NCBI GenBank assembly: GCA_027062165.1 | Contig: JAMOTU010000019.1 | Location: 1 to 12,864, forward strand | Reading direction: 5' to 3' | Length of the DNA: 12,864 nucleotides | Origin: Candidatus Altimarinota bacterium | GTDB taxonomy: Bacteria; Patescibacteriota; Gracilibacteria; Absconditabacterales; Absconditicoccaceae | Shown here: piece by piece, positions 9,460 through 12,864 of the stretch | Position numbering within the stretch: the first letter of the stretch is position 1 | How the letters are laid out: every line of letters begins with the position of its first letter | The notes under the pieces: generated by a model | Told to the model about the DNA's origin: nothing | Database searches by the model: none | The model's input: only the letters and a program-made list of their open reading frames with translations | Program-made: the position numbers and the translations under genes

Positions 9460-10510
9460 TCTAAAAATTTTAGAAAACATCGAATCTATTTTATTCTCTG
9501 ACGATAGAAAAGTAGCTAAACGATTTATGGAAAATTTACCTTGAGAAGTATATGAAAATCTATCTCCCCAATATGAAATACAAGTAATGTCAGCAATGCA
9601 AATAAGAAAAAATCTATGAGGGAATATTTTTAAAAACATAAAAGGTTTTTATTTTTGAACAGAACAATGTGAGTTTTTGTTACCTACTCTAGACGAAATA
9701 AAAAAAGCTATAGAACTTATCAAAAAATTTGATAAAAAATACGTTACCAAGGAAATAAAAAAATTTGTATTTGTTACTCCATACTATTGAAACCATACAA
9801 TAAGAGAAAGATTAATAGAAAATCTCCAATATATTAATGAAAACGCTAAATATATAAATCCTAAATTATGATACGTAGAAGTAGTTGTAAATGACTTTTG
9901 AACTATAAAATTAATTGAAAATTTTGAAAATTTAAAACCTATTTTATGAAGACTCTTAGTCAAAACTTTAAAAAATCCTATAGTAGATACTTTAGGAATA
10001 GAAAAAAATGTACATATTCCTGGGAAATTGATGAAAAATAAAACAGCAGAAGAAATACAAAACTTAAAAAAACAACTTGCTGAAAACCAAAAAAAAGGAT
10101 TTTCTAGAACTTCTCTTACCAATAAATATTTTATAAACTGGGCTAAAAAAAATAATATTGCAAGATTTTGAATAGACTTTCAAAATATTATAGATTTTTC
10201 ACATATAACTGACTTCTTTGAAAAAGAAAACTTAAATCTAGATATCTGGTATCCTTATGCTTTAGTGTTTGTTTGAAGACTATGTGATACTTCTGCTATT
10301 GAAAACATAAAAAGATGATACTTTCCTACTGATGAAGTTTGTCCTAGAACTTGCTTAAAATATGACTTATTTATAAAAAATTTTGAAACGGTAGGATACA
10401 AAATTATCCAAAGATGAAATGCTCAATATAAAACACAATTAAATTTAGACCTACCAAAACAAACACTCGAAAAATATAATTTTAGGCTAATATATCAACC
10501 TTTAATTTAA
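9434..10510 (+). CDS. U32 family / UbiV-like iron-sulfur protein
   Basis: This is a 358-residue protein. The segment YVEVVVNDFGTIKL (about 150-165), followed by PILGRLLVK, resembles the 'NDxGTL ... GR' part of UbiV in the peptidase U32 family. IWYPYALVFVGRLC, ending at C284, matches the 'Y-P-x-x-x-x-x-x-R-x-C' stretch. Cysteines C79, C284, C303 and C307 reproduce the family's four-cysteine 4Fe-4S arrangement, including the final C-x3-C (CPRTC). Known relatives (UbiU/UbiV, RlhA, TrhP) serve in O2-independent hydroxylation of ubiquinone precursors, 23S rRNA C2501 or tRNA U34, despite the 'peptidase' name. CPR bacteria are not expected to make ubiquinone, so an RNA target or a new role is more likely; this is inference. 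The ATG is preceded directly by an in-frame TAA, so it is the earliest start. It overlaps the PrsW-like gene by 26 nt and ends 19 bp before htrA. Confidence 0.72.
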
Positions 10511-10529
10511 TAACTTAATTATAAATAAA

Positions 10530-11741
10530 ATGACTATAAAAAAATTAGCAATATCCGTTATTTTAATAACATTTGCTGTAAATATATTAATGTTTACAGG
10601 AATATATTATTTAACAACCAGTGGATTTATAAATTTTGTATCAACTTCTACAAAATGAAAAACTCTACAATTAAAAATAAATCCAGAAGTAAAAAAAACA
10701 ATTGTAACAAAAGAAATAGAAGAAAAAATAACTATTAAAAATTTACAATCAGAAATTATAAATGCTATAAAAAAACTTTCACCTAGTGTTGTTAGTATCG
10801 TAATTAGCAAAAATTTAAAAATATTTATCGAAAATCCTTTTGATTTCTTTTGATGACATATTGCGGAAAAAAAAGAGAAAATCGGATGATGAAGTGGAAT
10901 AATAGTAACAAAAGATGGATATATTTTAACCAACAAACATGTAGTACAAGACCCAAATGCTGATTATACTGTAGTAACTTCAGATGGTAAAATACTAAAT
11001 GTCGAAAGAATATGGATTGACCCAGTATTAGATCTAGCAATATTAAAAGTTAACAATAGAAATTGAAAACCAGTATGAGATTTAAAACCTGCAGAAATAA
11101 AACCACTTTCAGAGAAAGTAGAAGTATGACAGTTTGTAATAGCTATTTGAAATGCATTAGCTCAATATTCAAATACAGCTACATTTGGTATAATAAGTGC
11201 TTTAGGTAGAAATTTAAATGATCTAGACAACGAAACTAATAGTGTATATATAGGATTATATCAAACGGATGCTGCTATCAACCCTTGAAATAGTGGAGGA
11301 CCACTAGCTGATATTAATGGCAGAGTAATTGGTATAAATACAGCCATTAGTGCTATATGACAATGAATATGATTCTCTTTACCAATCAGTAAAGAATTTG
11401 TAAATGCTACTTTGAAAAGTATCGAAAAATATGGTAAAATAATCAGACCATTTTTATGAATAGAATTCGTTGATTTAAATCCTTCTATAGCAAAAACTAA
11501 ATGACTTACTCAACCATATTGAGCTTTAATTAAAAAAGTTCTACCAAACACACCTGCTTCTAAAGCATGATTGAAAAAAGGAGATATTATACTTAAAATA
11601 AATAATATCGATATAACATTAGATCATCCTCTATTGTATGTACTGTATACTTACTTACCTTGAGACAAAATAGAATTATTAATAGAGAGAAATTGAGAAC
11701 TTATAAAGAAAGAAGTCGTTTTAAGTAAATTACAATTTTAA
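10530..11741 (+). CDS. htrA: HtrA/Deg-family serine protease with PDZ domain
   Basis: This is a 403-residue protein. An N-terminal membrane anchor at about 5-28 places the rest outside the cytoplasm. A linker of about 45 residues leads to the trypsin-like domain with a complete triad: H137 in TNKHVV, D168 in DLAIL and S255 in GNSGGPL. The glycine before N-S is TGA, so the protease would be cut short under the standard code. GGGSGIIV precedes the His strand, and QTDAAINPG precedes the Ser loop. One PDZ domain (about 305-395) begins RPFLGIEF and contains the usual substrate-gating 'G-L-K-K-GDIILKINN' segment. Deg proteases degrade or refold damaged envelope proteins, with PDZ domains controlling oligomers and substrates. 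It is third after the PrsW-like and U32-like genes, with a 19-bp gap, so it is likely part of that transcript. No Shine-Dalgarno sequence precedes the ATG. Confidence 0.95.
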
Positions 11742-11825
11742 TTGTGTTTTTAATTTTTCAAGTTCCTTTCTCATTTTTCTAATTTTTTCAAAAAATATTT
11801 CTTTATTTGTTTTTCAATATTCAAT
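11730..11825 (-). other. Small open frame, 31 codons, charged coil-like, no usual start
   Basis: On the minus strand, between the convergent htrA and ileS-like genes, a frame following a TAA (11831-11829) is open to a TAA at 11732-11730. It reads IEYGKTNKEIFF then EKIRKMRKELEKLK and ends TQLKL. The only ATG would give 14 residues. The Lys/Glu-rich helical pattern looks more like a gene tail than random A/T sequence and contains one TGA glycine. It is in a different frame from the ileS-like gene 60 bp upstream. It could be the remnant of a lost gene or of the displaced end of its neighbour, or chance. Confidence 0.25.
11732..11751 (+). terminator. Weak hairpin and T-run at the htrA stop
   Basis: The sequence ACAAT-TTTA-ATTGT (roughly 11732-11745) around the htrA TAA forms a short inverted repeat. 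It is followed by G and a run of five T. The stem is only about five base pairs and mostly A-T. It is in the right place for an intrinsic terminator, but alone it would be weak. Confidence 0.3.
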
Positions 11826-11884
11826 TATTTAAATCTTTACTACTGTAATACAAACTAAAAAATAATATTTAATAACTCAAACTT
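11742..11884. other. Convergent intergenic stretch
   Basis: These 143 bp lie between the stops of htrA (plus) and the ileS-like gene (minus). Apart from the small open frame noted here I see no RNA gene, no strong hairpin and no repeat. Frames downstream of the ileS-like stop show no continuing synthetase sequence beyond a possible K-F-E. If a longer ileS once ran through here, it was lost by more than one mutation. Confidence 0.5.
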
Positions 11885-12864
11885 TTAATCTTTAAACGGA
11901 TAATGATCTTGTCAATATGGCATTGAACCAGATTCAAACCAACAATCTAAAATTTCTGTAATTCTTTTAAATTTTACTCCATCAATATTAAACCAAATCT
12001 CATCTATATATGGCCTATGCAAATCTATTTCTTTAATTGATGACTTGATTAATTCAGAAAAATTTATTTGTATATTTTTTCCTTTTTGTTTTTCCTCTTC
12101 CATTAAATTTTCAAAAACTTTCTTCACGAAATCAATTACTTCATCTTCATTAGGTAATTTCTTACGAATATAATGAATTTTATATTCTCATCTTGAAGGA
12201 TAAAAATCATACTTTCTCTCCTTCCGATCAAAATTTCTTAAAGCTTTTCTAATCATAACTATAGGATCCCCATGAGAAACCATAATAACTGTTTTTCAAA
12301 AATTACTTTCAGTCCAATATCTAGCAGCATTTACAACTCTATTATATAACTCTAAAGCACTTTCTCAATTTTTATCTCCAGCAATAGGATTATCGTTAAA
12401 CTCTATAGTATGACAATCGAAAGGCTTATCTTGAATAGAAGGAGTTATATGATCGGTTATACGAAAATCTATATATAAAGGAATAGCTGAAGATATTTTA
12501 AAAATAACTGAAGATATCATTTCAATTCAACTATTTTCTAATTCTTTAATCATAACTTTAATTTGGCTGTCATCTATATCACTAATAGATTTGTTTCATT
12601 TTAGAATTTCAATTAAATCTTTTACATAATTTTTCCATAAATACTGATAAAGCTGAGCTACTTTATAATATCTATTTTTTATTTCTTCAAACCCTATTGT
12701 CTGTGATTCTTGATTTAGATTATCTATAATTAGTTTTTTAATAAAAGGAGTAATAGTTTGGAATGTCCTTTGTAAAGGAGATACTACTATTACAAAATCT
12801 CAAGTTTTTAAATCATTACTAAAATTATTTATATACTCATTTGCTATATCCTCTGCTTGCTTCC
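11885..12864 (-). CDS. ileS: Histidine phosphatase domain joined to IleRS segment (partial, early stop)
   Basis: The 5' end lies beyond the window, and 325 codons are visible. The first part is a histidine phosphatase (branch 1, phosphoglycerate-mutase-like): [10 protein letters not shown], then [11 protein letters not shown] (SPLQRT at 12781-12764), an unusually long insert, NGES (12370-12359) and VIMVSHGD (VSHGD at 12280-12266). The catalytic RHG would be just upstream. The second part is isoleucyl-tRNA synthetase of the type shared with eukaryotes and archaea: [20 protein letters not shown] (HRPYID at 12019-12002), [23 protein letters not shown] and HYPF. In IleRS this stretch links the editing insertion to the second half of the catalytic domain, so the phosphatase appears to be inserted into or fused with IleRS. 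The protein stops at HYPFKD-TAA, before the KMSKS loop and anticodon domain (several hundred residues missing). It may be a pseudogene, a split gene or a stand-alone chimeric protein. TGA glycines occur in MPYGQ and NGES. Confidence 0.75.

Noticed and set aside
9361..10122. Minus-strand open frames at 9361-9639 and 9784-10122
   Set aside because: Both are antisense to the PrsW-like and U32-like genes, and the hydrophobic composition comes from the complement of A-rich codons.
9434..10510. U32-like protein as a true collagen-type peptidase
   Set aside because: The cysteine pattern and NDxGT / RxC motifs fit the iron-sulfur UbiV/RlhA side of the family better, and no peptidase site is known to me in this arrangement.
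10607..11040. Minus-strand open frames at 10607-10936 and 10825-11040
   Set aside because: They overlap each other and are antisense to htrA; no motif.
1..12864. TGA read as tryptophan (Mycoplasma-type code 4)
   Set aside because: TGA falls on conserved glycines of GPGSFT, GNSGG, GVAAH and MPYGQ, while conserved tryptophans use TGG.
1..12864. Decayed region full of nonsense mutations
   Set aside because: The breaks are all TGA; with TGA as glycine, nine genes are full-length with intact catalytic motifs and end in TAA or TAG.

Overview
The window is a very AT-rich (by eye roughly three quarters A+T), gene-dense stretch from a bacterium that reads TGA as an amino acid. Read with the standard code, every gene breaks into short pieces. 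Read with TGA as glycine (translation table 25), nine long complete genes and one gene cut by the window edge appear. TGA then falls on glycines of well-known motifs: the GPG of TsaB, GNSGG of the HtrA protease, GVAAH of the (p)ppGpp synthetase and MPYGQ of isoleucyl-tRNA synthetase. TGG is still used for tryptophan. This code is known from the candidate phyla Gracilibacteria (BD1-5/GN02) and Absconditabacteria (SR1), so the source is almost certainly a CPR/Patescibacteria member of one of these groups. I cannot tell which. None of the starts I chose has a clear Shine-Dalgarno sequence.

Layout: (1) Plus strand 113-2123: a divergent tsaB-like gene, then two membrane-anchored pilin-type proteins, closely packed. 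(2) Minus strand 8521-2133: an apparent three-gene operon with gaps of 17 and 15 bp, coding in order for a LytR-CpsA-Psr (LCP) cell-envelope transferase, a full-length RelA/SpoT enzyme, and an 885-residue exported protein with an SLH-like N-terminal region, two calcium-binding thrombospondin type 3 clusters and PKD-like domains. It converges on the pilin operon with only 9 bp between stop codons. (3) Plus strand 8551-11741: a PrsW-type intramembrane protease, a U32/UbiV-like protein with a four-cysteine iron-sulfur signature that overlaps it by 26 nt, and an HtrA/Deg serine protease with a PDZ domain. This run diverges from the LCP operon across only 29 bp. (4) Minus strand from the right edge to 11885: part of a protein joining a histidine-phosphatase (phosphoglycerate-mutase-like) domain to an isoleucyl-tRNA synthetase segment. 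It stops just after the WFESGSMPY / HYPF region, before the KMSKS loop and anticodon-binding domain would be expected.

The theme is the cell surface: pili, an LCP anchoring enzyme, a calcium-binding surface protein, and envelope proteolysis and quality control (PrsW, HtrA), with a stringent-response regulator inside the surface operon. The most unusual item is the histidine-phosphatase/IleRS composite and its early stop. No tRNA, rRNA, CRISPR array, insertion sequence or prophage signal was seen. The only gene-poor stretches are about 1-112 and 11742-11884.
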